In this document: positions 1-7,114 of the stretch, in pieces
How positions within the stretch are numbered: the stretch's first letter is position 1
How the letters are laid out: each line of letters starts with the position of its first letter
From: Dehalogenimonas formicexedens
Lineage (GTDB): Bacteria; Chloroflexota; Dehalococcoidia; Dehalococcoidales; Dehalococcoidaceae
Direction of reading: 5' to 3'
NCBI RefSeq assembly: GCF_001953175.1
Contig: NZ_CP018258.1
Span: 124,001-188,000, forward strand
DNA length: 64,000 nt
The notes under the pieces: generated by a model
The model's database searches: none
Told to the model about the DNA's origin: nothing
The model's input: the letters and a program-made list of their open reading frames with translations, nothing else
Translations under genes and position numbers: made by a program

Positions 1-2863
1 CTTGACGGTGAAGGTCTCGTCAATGGAGGCTGAATTGACAGCGCCATTGAAATCGATGATCTTGGTGATCTCGAGGGAGCCGGGGACGTAATCATTGGTG
101 ACGTCAGCGGTAGCCTTGACGCCGGCACTGACAGCGACCGCAGAAGCGGGAACGGTCTCGGTCCACTCGGCACCGGCATCGACTTCGGTGATGGTGTAGT
201 CGCCGGGGATGAGGCCGGTGAGGAGCCAAGGATTGGGCGCGACGATGGCGCCATTATCCAGGACGAACTGATGGGTGGTGCCCTCGCCGGGGTAGGAAGG
301 ACCGACTACCTTGACGGTGAAGGTCTCATCAATGGAGGCTGAATTGACAGCGCCATTGAAATCGATGACCTTGGTGATCTCGAGGGAGCCGGGGACGTAA
401 TCATTGGTGACGTCAGCGGTGGCCACGCCACCGGCGCTGACAGCGACCGCAGAAGCGGGAACGGTCTCGGTCCACTCGGCACCGGCATCGACTTCGGTGA
501 TGGTGTAGTCGCCGGGGATGAGGCCGGTGAGGAGCCAAGGATTGGGCGCGACGATGGCGCCATTATCCAGGACGAACTGATGGGTGGTGCCCTCGCCGGG
601 GTAGGAAGGACCGACTACCTTGACGGTGAAGGTCTCGTCAATGGAGGCTGAATTGACAGCGCCATTGAAATCGATGACCTTGGTGATCTCGAGGGAGCCG
701 GGGACGTAATCATTGGTGACGTCAGCGGTGGCCTTGACGCCGGCGCTGACAGCGACCGCAGAAGCGGGAACGGTCTCGGTCCACTCGGCACCGGCATCGA
801 CTTCGGTGATGGTGTAGTCGCCGGGGATGAGGCCGGTGAGGAGCCAAGGATTGGGCGCGACGATGGCGCCATTATCCAGGACGAACTGATGGGTGGTGCC
901 CTCGCCGGGGTAGGAAGGACCGACTACCTTGACGGTGAAGGTCTCGTCAATGGAGGCTGAATTGACAGCGCCATTGAAATCGATGATCTTGGTGATCTCG
1001 AGGGAGCCGGGGACGTAATCATTGGTGACGTCAGCGGTAGCCTTGACGCCGGCACTGACAGCGACCGCAGAAGCGGGAACGGTCTCGGTCCACTCGGCAC
1101 CGGCATCGACTTCGGTGATGGTGTAGTCGCCGGGGATGAGGCCGGTGAGGAGCCAAGGATTGGGCGCGACGATGGCGCCATTATCCAGGACGAACTGATG
1201 GGTGGTGCCCTCGCCGGGGTAGGAAGGACCGACTACCTTGACGGTGAAGGTCTCATCAATGGAGGCTGAATTGACAGCGCCATTGAAATCGATGACCTTG
1301 GTGATCTCGAGGGAGCCGGGGACGTAATCATTGGTGACGTCAGCGGTGGCCTTGACGCCGGCACTGACAGCGACCGCAGAAGCGGGAACGGTCTCGGTCC
1401 ACTCGGCACCGGCATCGACTTCGGTGATGGTGTAGTCGCCGGGGATGAGGCCGGTGAGGAGCCAAGGATTGGGCGCGACGATGGCGCCATTATCCAGGAC
1501 GAACTGATGGGTGGTGCCCTCGCCGGGGTAGGAAGGACCGACTACCTTGACGGTGAAGGTCTCGTCAATGGAGGCTGAATTGACAGCGCCATTGAAATCG
1601 ATGACCTTGGTGATCTCGAGGGAGCCGGGGACGTAATCATTGGTGACGTCAGCGGTGGCCACGCCACCGGCGCTGACAGCGACCGCAGAAGCGGGTACGG
1701 TCTCGGTCCACTCGGCACCGGCATCGACTTCGGTGATGGTGTAGTCGCCGGGGATGAGGCCGGTGAGGAGCCAAGGATTGGGCGCGACGATGGCGCCATT
1801 ATCCAGGACGAACTGATGGGTGGTGCCCTCGCCGGGGTAGGAAGGACCGACTACCTTGACGGTGAAGGTCTCGTCAATGGAGGCTGAATTGACAGCGCCA
1901 TTGAAATCGATGACCTTGGTGATCTCGAGGGAGCCGGGGACGTAATCATTGGTGACGTCAGCGGTGGCCTTGACGCCGGCGCTGACAGCGACCGCAGAAG
2001 CGGGAACGGTCTCGGTCCACTCGGCACCGGCATCGACTTCGGTGATGGTGTAGTCGCCGGGGATGAGGCCGGTGAGGAGCCAAGGATTGGGCGCGACGAT
2101 GGCGCCATTATCCAGGACGAACTGATGGGTGGTGCCCTCGCCGGGGTAGGAAGGACCGACTACCTTGACGGTGAAGGTCTCGTCAATGGAGGCTGAATTG
2201 ACAGCGCCATTGAAATCGATGATCTTGGTGATCTCGAGGGAGCCGGGGACGTAATCATTGGTGACGTCAGCGGTAGCCTTGACGCCGGCACTGACAGCGA
2301 CCGCAGAAGCGGGAACGGTCTCGGTCCACTCGGCACCGGCATCGACTTCGGTGATGGTGTAGTCGCCGGGGATGAGGCCGGTGAGGAGCCAAGGATTGGG
2401 CGCGACGATGGCGCCATTATCCAGGACGAACTGATGGGTGGTGCCCTCGCCGGGGTAGGAAGGACCGACTACCTTGACGGTGAAGGTCTCATCAATGGAG
2501 GCTGAATTGACAGCGCCATTGAAATCGATGACCTTGGTGATCTCGAGGGAGCCGGGGACGTAATCATTGGTGACGTCAGCGGTGGCCACGCCACCGGCGC
2601 TGACAGCGACCGCAGAAGCGGGAACGGTCTCGGTCCACTCGGCACCGGCATCGACTTCGGTGATGGTGTAGTCGCCGGGGATGAGGCCGGTGAGGAGCCA
2701 AGGATTGGGCGCGACGATGGCGCCATTATCCAGGACGAACTGATGGGTGGTGCCCTCGCCGGGGTAGGAAGGACCGACTACCTTGACGGTGAAGGTCTCG
2801 TCAATGGAGGCTGAATTGACAGCGCCATTGAAATCGATGACCTTGGTGATCTCGAGGGAGCCG
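1..2863 (-). repeat. 309-bp coding tandem repeat array
   Basis: The unit boundary word ctaccttgacgg recurs at 306, 615, 924, 1233, 1542, 1851, 2160, 2469 and 2778, always 309 bp apart. This gives nine full units plus a partial one, continuing beyond base 1. Units differ at only a few positions and fall into types: A encodes SAGGVATAD, B encodes SAGVKATAD, and C encodes SAGVKATAD with TKIIDF and different silent bases. The order by position is C A B C D A B C A, where D looks like an A/B/C hybrid. The array ends near 2863, where sequence diverges into a related but older domain. Confidence 0.95.
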
Positions 2864-4344
2864 GGCTTGAAGGTGTTGGTCACGGTACTGGTTGCGGTTT
2901 GCCCGCTATTTACAGTGACACTGCCGCCTCCTGTAACGGTCCATTCAGCCCCAGGATTGTCTTCTGAAACGGTATAGGAACCGGGAATCAAGCCTTCAAG
3001 AGTCACAGATGTTGGAGATTGCAAAACACCATTGGTAAGTGTAAAGGTGATGTCGTGCGAATAACCACCGGGCCCGGTAACGTGAATAGTGAATGTTTCA
3101 CTGATACCGGCAGGGTTAACTACGCTGCCAAGAACAACACTTTTGGTAACAGTTAGTTTGCCGGTGCCGTAGTTGAAGAAGTTGTTATTGGCACTTACTG
3201 GGGCGGGTGATGTTAATACTATCCCAGAAATTGTGCCATTGGCAGGGAAGGAATGAACGAAGTTCTCATAACCAGCCGGGATGCTCGCCCCATTTTCAGG
3301 GGCTTCTTTTACCGAATAAGTGCCATAGGGCAAATTAGTGAATTGATAAAAACCATTAGAATCCGTTACGGTTGAAACTGTGATGGGTACACCCTCAACC
3401 GTCGCGTACAGTTTTATCGGCCACCCCGGGATGCCGACATCTCCGGCAGTGAATGTCCCAGAGACATCTTTATCGTTGTATTTATACCCGGATATGACGC
3501 CGTTAACAACTGCGCCGCTGGGAAGTTGGAAAGTCTTCAAACCACTGTAAACGATAGAACCATGCAGTGAGGAACCGGGATAGAACCCAGCGCCATTGTA
3601 TTGGGCAGTCCAAGGCCGATCGAACGTTGTTGGCGTGCCTCCAGACCCGGGATAAACGCCATCAATTTGCGGCAGCAAATTTTCCGCCCCGTGGCTCCAA
3701 ATAAAGGTTAGAGCCAGGTGGGGTTCAAAGTAGATTGCAAGAGATTCCCCGGGCTGCAACATAGTTGGTGGTGGATTAACATCGAACCCACCCCAAAAAT
3801 GGCTGGCCGCGGGAGCAGTCTGGCTTTCCGTTGTGATATAAGAGTCGGTGCCGGGATCCCAAGGCATATTGATCACCTTAGGGGTGAACGGAGTCCAACC
3901 GGTTTTCCAATCACTTAAACCAATATCATCGCCAGCGACATGACCTGTGTATGGGTAACGGTCACTCGGTCCATCGCCCGCAACGAAGTATGCGCTGGGA
4001 GTCATGCTCCACGCTAAGTTTTTAACCCAATCGACTCCCACGGTTCCAGAATTATAAAAATCCAGAATGAACCCGAAACCAGAGATATCGATGGCTGCTG
4101 ATGTGCCGTTTGTGATCAAAATCTGAGATTGCCAATAATCCCCTTCAGGATACTCGCCATAGTTGCCATTACCCCAAACCTGGGCATTTGGTCCATTTCG
4201 CCAGCCGAGGCTTGTCTGAGTAACGCTGCCGCCGGCGGCGTCTGTCTTAGTCGGCCCGATAGCGGCGAAAAGCATGGCCATCGTCGCAAGTAGACCGGCG
4301 GCGATAATTGCCACTTTGTAGAAAAGGGTCTGCTTCTTAGTCAT
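1..4344 (-). CDS. Giant secreted repeat protein, SpaA/CnaB-like (3' end outside window)
   Basis: A reading frame from ATG 4344 stays open to the left edge (about 1448 codons) and is in phase with the 309-bp repeats. AGGAGG lies 5-6 nt before the ATG. The N terminus has Lys residues and a hydrophobic segment (about residues 9-28), a likely signal peptide. About residues 35-280 form an uncharacterised, probably exposed domain rich in Trp, Gly and Asn. A SdrD_B/prealbumin-like domain follows (GYKYNDKD, then NLPYGTYSVKE), then one diverged and at least nine near-identical 103-residue repeats with GLIPGDYTITEV and VTNDYVPGSLEITK. The Lys, Glu and Asn positions fit CnaB-type isopeptide domains (inference). 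It is probably a surface stalk or adhesin. The C-terminal anchor is not visible, so its attachment is unknown. Confidence 0.85.
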   Translation of the reverse strand, partial: MTKKQTLFYKVAIIAAGLLATMAMLFAAIGPTKTDAAGGSVTQTSLGWRNGPNAQVWGNGNYGEYPEGDYWQSQILITNGTSAAIDISGFGFILDFYNSGTVGVDWVKNLAWSMTPSAYFVAGDGPSDRYPYTGHVAGDDIGLSDWKTGWTPFTPKVINMPWDPGTDSYITTESQTAPAASHFWGGFDVNPPPTMLQPGESLAIYFEPHLALTFIWSHGAENLLPQIDGVYPGSGGTPTTFDRPWTAQYNGAGFYPGSSLHGSIVYSGLKTFQLPSGAVVNGVISGYKYNDKDVSGTFTAGDVGIPGWPIKLYATVEGVPITVSTVTDSNGFYQFTNLPYGTYSVKEAPENGASIPAGYENFVHSFPANGTISGIVLTSPAPVSANNNFFNYGTGKLTVTKSVVLGSVVNPAGISETFTIHVTGPGGYSHDITFTLTNGVLQSPTSVTLEGLIPGSYTVSEDNPGAEWTVTGGGSVTVNSGQTATSTVTNTFKPGSLEITKVIDFNGAVNSASIDETFTVKVVGPSYPGEGTTHQFVLDNGAIVAPNPWLLTGLIPGDYTITEVDAGAEWTETVPASAVAVSAGGVATADVTNDYVPGSLEITKVIDFNGAVNSASIDETFTVKVVGPSYPGEGTTHQFVLDNGAIVAPNPWLLTGLIPGDYTITEVDAGAEWTETVPASAVAVSAGVKATADVTNDYVPGSLEITKIIDFNGAVNSASIDETFTVKVVGPSYPGEGTTHQFVLDNGAIVAPNPWLLTGLIPGDYTITEVDAGAEWTETVPASAVAVSAGVKATADVTNDYVPGSLEITKVIDFNGAVNSASIDETFTVKVVGPSYPGEGTTHQFVLDNGAIVAPNPWLLTGLIPGDYTITEVDAGAEWTETVPASAVAVSAGGVATADVTNDYVPGSLEITKVIDFNGAVNSASIDETFTVKVVGPSYPGEGTTHQFVLDNGAIVAPNPWLLTGLIPGDYTITEVDAGAEWTETVPASAVAVSAGVKATADVTNDYVPGSLEITKVIDFNGAVNSASIDETFTVKVVGPSYPGEGTTHQFVLDNGAIVAPNPWLLTGLIPGDYTITEVDAGAEWTETVPASAVAVSAGVKATADVTNDYVPGSLEITKIIDFNGAVNSASIDETFTVKVVGPSYPGEGTTHQFVLDNGAIVAPNPWLLTGLIPGDYTITEVDAGAEWTETVPASAVAVSAGVKATADVTNDYVPGSLEITKVIDFNGAVNSASIDETFTVKVVGPSYPGEGTTHQFVLDNGAIVAPNPWLLTGLIPGDYTITEVDAGAEWTETVPASAVAVSAGGVATADVTNDYVPGSLEITKVIDFNGAVNSASIDETFTVKVVGPSYPGEGTTHQFVLDNGAIVAPNPWLLTGLIPGDYTITEVDAGAEWTETVPASAVAVSAGVKATADVTNDYVPGSLEITKIIDFNGAVNSASIDETFTVK

Positions 4345-4405
4345 TTTCTCCTCCTTTGATATCGTAAACAACCCCCAGGATGTCGTTGATGGTGTTTTGT
4401 TTCAT
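4337..4405 (-). CDS. Candidate 22-aa leader ORF overlapping the giant gene start
   Basis: ATG 4405 opens a short frame beginning MKQNTINDILGVVYD and ending TAA at 4337-4339. It overlaps the giant gene's ATG by 8 nt, and its last codons contain that gene's ribosome binding site. No strong SD precedes its own ATG. It lies after terminator 1, so it is transcribed only on read-through. The layout suggests translational coupling, but coding status is unproven. Confidence 0.35.
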   Translation of the reverse strand: MKQNTINDILGVVYDIKGGEND

Positions 4406-4430
4406 TTTTTGTCTCTTTTCGCTGGTCCAA

Positions 4431-4470
4431 AAAAGAAAAACCGGTCCGAAATAGCTTTCGGGGCCGGTTT
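4431..4470 (-). terminator. Intrinsic terminator 1 in leader of giant gene
   Basis: On the minus strand an AAACCGG/CCGGTTT outer stem (4464-4470 with 4438-4444) and a CCGAAA/TTTCGG-type inner stem surround a 4-nt loop. They are followed by a U-rich run, UUUUUCUUUUUU (4440-4429). The upstream arm of the stem shares bases GGUUU (as AAACC, 4466-4470) with the pseudoknot of element 1, so pseudoknot and terminator cannot form fully together. Confidence 0.75.
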
Positions 4471-4530
4471 CACCATTTGCTCCTCGCCGCCGAGGTGACC
4501 AGATTACAGGCGGCAGATCATCGCGTCCCA
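4464..4530 (-). promoter_or_regulatory. Structured leader element 1 (candidate riboswitch aptamer)
   Basis: Minus-strand RNA can form helix P1 (4514-4509 with 4491-4486, GCCGCC/GGCGGC). The P1 loop segment GGUCACC (4500-4494) can pair with downstream GGUGAAACC (4474-4466), giving an H-type pseudoknot directly overlapping terminator 1. A mini-ORF AUG AUC UGC CGC CUG UAA (4521-4504) spans the 5' side of P1. Element 2 has the same layout with compensatory changes. I do not recognise it as a named riboswitch class. Confidence 0.6.
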
Positions 4531-4557
4531 TGTATAGATCATGGTACCTGGACCAGA

Positions 4558-4580
4558 CTCAAAACCTCCTCCGTTTTGAG
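4558..4580 (-). promoter_or_regulatory. Hairpin with GGAGGAGG in the loop
   Basis: CTCAAAA (4580-4574 on the minus strand) pairs with TTTTGAG (4564-4558) around the loop CGGAGGAGG. This is a 7-bp stem displaying a perfect anti-16S sequence. It lies between leader elements 2 and 1. It may be a ribosome-standby or SD-decoy site, but the function is not known. Confidence 0.4.
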
Positions 4581-4630
4581 ACTACCTAGGTAACGCTACT
4601 ATTGTTGAGGCCGTCGGGCGGCGAATACAA

Positions 4631-4668
4631 TACGTAAAATTACTTATTTTTGGAGCCAATTTTACGTA
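4631..4668. repeat. 11-bp perfect inverted repeat TACGTAAAATT
   Basis: tacgtaaaatt (4631-4641) and aattttacgta (4658-4668) are perfect inverted copies separated by 16 bp. They could form an RNA hairpin in the leader of the giant gene or a DNA operator. The 11-aa candidate ORF at 4640-4675 lies almost entirely inside it. Confidence 0.6.
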
Positions 4669-4675
4669 CTGCCAT
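4640..4675 (-). CDS. Candidate 11-aa leader ORF
   Basis: ATG 4675 is preceded by AGGGG and encodes the basic peptide MAVRKIGSKNK, ending TAA at 4640-4642. It lies inside an 11-bp inverted repeat, so its translation would affect folding. Chance occurrence is possible. Confidence 0.25.
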   Translation of the reverse strand: MAVRKIGSKNK

Positions 4676-4682
4676 TGCCCCT

Positions 4683-4733
4683 GGTTTATTGCCTCCTCCA
4701 AAACAATAAACCGGCCTTACGTCAGGCCGGTTT
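4683..4733 (-). terminator. Terminator 2 and mutually exclusive SD-loop hairpin
   Basis: A perfect 10-bp stem (4733-4724 with 4717-4708, AAACCGGCCT/AGGCCGGTTT on the minus strand) is followed by a moderate U-rich run (AUUGUUUU). The 3' half of this stem overlaps GGTTTATTG (4712-4704). That segment can instead pair with CAATAAACC (4691-4683) in a 9-bp stem whose loop contains GGAGGAGG. The two hairpins compete, which suggests a switch rather than a plain terminator. Confidence 0.6.
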
Positions 4734-4795
4734 CACTACTTGCTCCCCGCAACCTAAAAGTGACCAATTACAAGCTGCGGATCATTACATCCTGG
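4729..4795 (-). promoter_or_regulatory. Structured leader element 2 (paralogue of element 1)
   Basis: P1 is CCGCAGC/GUUGCGG (4780-4774 with 4753-4747) and the pseudoknot helix is GGUCACU/AGUGAAACC (4765-4759 with 4737-4729). Relative to element 1 one P1 pair changes from C-G to A-U, and the closing P2 pair changes from C-G to U-A, both keeping pairing. The mini-ORF here is AUG AUC CGC AGC UUG UAA (4785-4768). It is upstream of element 1 in the transcript and has its own terminator. Confidence 0.6.
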
Positions 4796-4800
4796 AATTA

Positions 4801-5099
4801 CCATCGTAAGACTAGAACATATGTAAAATCAAGATGCCGTAACCTCACTTTAACTCACTTTTTGAAGCATTTTGAAAAAATAGAGATGAATCATAGGCGG
4901 GTAAGTCATGATGGCGGTCAAAGAAACCTTACAGATCGTAATGAAATAATTAGAGAATCGAGGTTATGAAGGCCGCTTTTTTCAGTGTTTTACCCACCCA
5001 AGATGCGTAGAAGTACGTATTGTCAAAGTATAGATTTGAGTATAGCCTGTCATTAAGGGAATTCATCTTTTGCCTCCTCCCGTGTGAGGATACCGATAA
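4801..5099. other. AT-richer spacer upstream of leader elements
   Basis: This stretch is visibly AT-richer than its surroundings. A possible minus-strand -10 (TACATATGTT) lies near 4815-4825, but no convincing -35 is seen. Besides the 38-codon minus-strand frame at 4950-5066, a plus-strand frame from 4911 reads 12 codons to TAA and then continues open to 5033. No known gene was recognised. Confidence 0.4.
4950..5066 (-). CDS. Candidate 38-aa ORF with perfect ribosome binding site
   Basis: GGAGGAGG (5080-5073) lies 6 nt before ATG 5066, an ideal spacing. The frame encodes 38 residues starting MNSLNDRLYSNLYFD and ends TAA at 4950. It contains many Tyr, Phe and Asn residues and resembles no family I know. 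It could be the first translated leader ORF of the giant gene's transcript, or a small independent gene. It abuts the divergent DedA gene start. Confidence 0.35.
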   Translation of the reverse strand: MNSLNDRLYSNLYFDNTYFYASWVGKTLKKAAFITSIL

Positions 5100-5834
5100 A
5101 TGGTCCAGAACTTATTCGATTCTCTATCCGGAGCGATACTCTCGGTCAGCCCTTTTGCTATCGGCGGGCTGATACTGCTTGGTATTATCATGGAGGTGGG
5201 CATACCGGACTTTGCGGTGTGCGACCTGACGCTTATTTTCATCGGATTCACCTTCGGGCTGGCCGCCTGGCAGGTGGTGATTTTCTTCGGGGCGATCTTC
5301 GCGGGCAGAGCCATGGGGTACACCGGCATTTTCCTGCTGTCCAAGAAGTACGGGGACAGGTTCTCCGACTGGTTGTGCGCCCACTCGCCGAAGCTGGAGA
5401 ACAAGCTGATAGATCTGGAAACGAGGCTGAACAAGCATTCGACGACCTCTATTCTGTTCACCCGCCTGGGGCCGGGGCTGCTTACGGCGGCATCCATCGC
5501 CTCCGGGCTGTCCAACATCAAGTACCGGCAGTTCGTCCTGGGCTCGGCGTTCTCGGCGCTGGTCGCCGACGGCACCCGGATCGCCGCCGGGTCGGTTGCA
5601 CCGCACGGGGCGGTGTTCCTGGGGATCAAAGTACAGACCTGGGAAATCGTCCTGGCGGTGACGGTGGGAGTGGCTTTTTTCTGGTTCATGATGGCGCGGC
5701 TGCAGGCCTGGTACGAGAAAAAACATCCCAGCAAGGTCAATGACAGTTTCTCCAGCTATCAGCCCCGGACCTGCCCGCTGCCGCCGGAGAAACCCCGGAA
5801 GAATAAAAAAGGGGCGATGGAGGAGATCGGTTAG
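5100..5834 (+). CDS. DedA/SNARE-associated family membrane protein
   Basis: This 244-residue membrane protein has a VTT/DedA-like domain. Hydrophobic segments lie at about 10-32, 42-80, 140-160 and 178-200. The loop motif F120-T-R122-L-G-P125-G126 matches the conserved FxRxxPG signature of DedA proteins. The family includes polyprenyl-phosphate or phospholipid flippases and affects membrane homeostasis; the substrate here is unknown. The C terminus is basic and Pro-rich (residues 205-244). ATG 5100 is preceded only by a weak GAGG. It opens a run of plus-strand genes leading to prenyltransferase and methyltransferases, so a role in lipid-linked chemistry is possible but not shown. Confidence 0.8.
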   Translation: MVQNLFDSLSGAILSVSPFAIGGLILLGIIMEVGIPDFAVCDLTLIFIGFTFGLAAWQVVIFFGAIFAGRAMGYTGIFLLSKKYGDRFSDWLCAHSPKLENKLIDLETRLNKHSTTSILFTRLGPGLLTAASIASGLSNIKYRQFVLGSAFSALVADGTRIAAGSVAPHGAVFLGIKVQTWEIVLAVTVGVAFFWFMMARLQAWYEKKHPSKVNDSFSSYQPRTCPLPPEKPRKNKKGAMEEIG

Positions 5835-5979
5835 GGAGCGGTCGGCAATCAGCGGACAGCAGCCAGCATGGAAACTTAGGAATTGCAATCTCAAAATTTC
5901 CAAATAGTATTCAAATCCAGAACCCAAATTTCGAATGTAACTTTTTGGGACTCGACGGGAGGGTGGTAATATCGAAAGC

Positions 5980-6624
5980 GTGAACAGCCTAAACGCGTGC
6001 TTGCCGGAGACTATCAGCGCCCATGAAGACTACAATAAAAAGTTCTTCGCCGGGGTGGCGCCTTTTTACGATCTGCTGCGATTCGTTTTTCCCCCATTGA
6101 GGAGAAAAGCCGCTTCATTTCTATGCGCGCCCCGAGGCAGCAAGATCATCGACGTGGCTACCGGCACAGGCGACCAGGCGGCGGAGTTCGCGCGGCGACG
6201 GTACAGCGTCACAGGCGTAGACCTGTCCGGGGCGATGCTTGAAAGGGCGCGCCACAGGATCAAGCCCGGTTTAAAGCTGGAATTCACCCAAGCCAATGCC
6301 GCTTGCCTGCCGTTTGGGGACAACTCCTTCGACGGTTCGTCGATCTCGCTGGCGCTGCATGACATGCCGCGGGAGATCGAGGTCCAGGTGCTGAAAGAAA
6401 TGAGGCGGGTGACGAGGGGGCGGGGTGAGATACTTATCGTCGAATACGCCGACCTGTCGAAAGGGATCAAATCGGTATTGAACTCGTTAATCCGGTTGTA
6501 CGAGAGCAAGTATTACCGGGATTTTGCCCGGCGCGACCTGGGGAAACTGCTGGCGGACGCGGGACTCACGATTAGAAGACAGAAAAACATTATGGGTATC
6601 TTCAGGGCGGTGGTGGCGGGGTGA
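5980..6624 (+). CDS. Class I SAM-dependent methyltransferase (UbiE-like)
   Basis: The 214-residue protein starts at GTG 5980, with a GGGAGGG run about 15 nt upstream. The SAM-binding motif IIDVATGTGD is at residues 56-65, preceded by the APFYDLLR element typical of UbiE/COQ5 relatives. Later motifs include ANAACLPFGDNSFDGSS and LKEMRRVTRGRGEILIVEY. The family methylates quinone rings, lipids or other small molecules; its acceptor is not predictable. It is the first of four methyltransferases within about 6 kb and is more diverged than the pair at 7115-8652. An approximately 490-bp repeat-bearing gap separates it from that pair. Confidence 0.8.
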   Translation: MNSLNACLPETISAHEDYNKKFFAGVAPFYDLLRFVFPPLRRKAASFLCAPRGSKIIDVATGTGDQAAEFARRRYSVTGVDLSGAMLERARHRIKPGLKLEFTQANAACLPFGDNSFDGSSISLALHDMPREIEVQVLKEMRRVTRGRGEILIVEYADLSKGIKSVLNSLIRLYESKYYRDFARRDLGKLLADAGLTIRRQKNIMGIFRAVVAG

Positions 6625-6828
6625 GGTTTAGCATGAAGCCGTCAGCAGCCAGCTATCAGCTTTTAGATTGAGTTCCGGATGAATCCTACCGATATTTCAA
6701 TGACCCATAACGCGGTCGGAGATTAGCCGGGAAATTCCAGATTCATGCGGCTAGCGAAATGGATCAGGGATGAGTGTATCACGCAGCATCGAGATATCCT
6801 GATCGGTCAAGTGTTATTATTCGTTCGG

Positions 6829-6862
6829 GACACCGAGATTCTTCGCATGGCTCAGAATGACA
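6829..6862. repeat. Dispersed 34-bp repeat, copy 1
   Basis: gacaccgagattcttcgc plus ctcagaatgaca, with a variable centre, matches 19546-19579 at about 32 of 34 positions. Both copies are intergenic. Function is unknown. Confidence 0.8.
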
Positions 6863-7030
6863 GATTTGGACTCCCTAACTTGACATATTGAGTCCTCAAC
6901 CCTATTATTTAAAACCGTTCGCGCCGAAAAAACGGCCCGGAAAAGCCAGATTCAAGCCAAACGCGGCTATCTCTCAAATCTTTACCGGCGGCGGCTTGCG
7001 GCCATTTAAAACATTGGGCTCGACGACGAC

Positions 7031-7094
7031 ACAGGCAAGGATGCCTGTGCTACCGGTTCGGGGTATGGATACAGGCAGGGAAGCCTGAAGTACC
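7031..7094. repeat. Two short palindromic dispersed elements
   Basis: acaggcaaggatgcctgtgc-tacc (7031-7054) and acaggcagggaagcctgaag-tacc (7071-7094) are related to 8780-8802. Each has an imperfect CAGGC...GCCTG palindrome followed by a TACC end. Confidence 0.65.
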
Positions 7095-7114
7095 AGTCAG
7101 GGCAAGGAGTGTTG

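Larger units (their letters stand above)
6625..7114. other. Intergenic region with dispersed repeats
   Basis: No convincing gene is present. It contains a remnant of an agccagctatcagc-type repeat (about 6640-6660), a 34-bp dispersed element at 6829-6862 and two related short palindromic elements at 7031-7054 and 7071-7094. AAGGAG at 7104-7109 is the ribosome binding site of the next gene. Confidence 0.7.

Noticed and set aside
306-2726. Eight 85-codon Ser/Pro-rich minus-strand frames in the repeat array
   Set aside because: They are an alternative frame of the same repeats. The frame in phase with ATG 4344 is open throughout and encodes typical CnaB-like domains, whereas these have Met starts only by repetition.
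1-2863. CRISPR-like or rDNA-type repeat array
   Set aside because: The unit is 309 bp, a multiple of 3, has no spacers and stays in one coding frame, so it is a protein repeat.
4434-4795. Assignment of the leader to c-di-GMP, THF, SAM-II, preQ1 or fluoride riboswitches
   Set aside because: Although a GGGACGC word and pseudoknot recall some classes, the conserved cores I remember are missing. I keep it as an unassigned structured element.
4760-4969. 69-codon plus-strand frame in the leader region
   Set aside because: It lacks an SD, overlaps the structured element on the other strand and has unusual composition.
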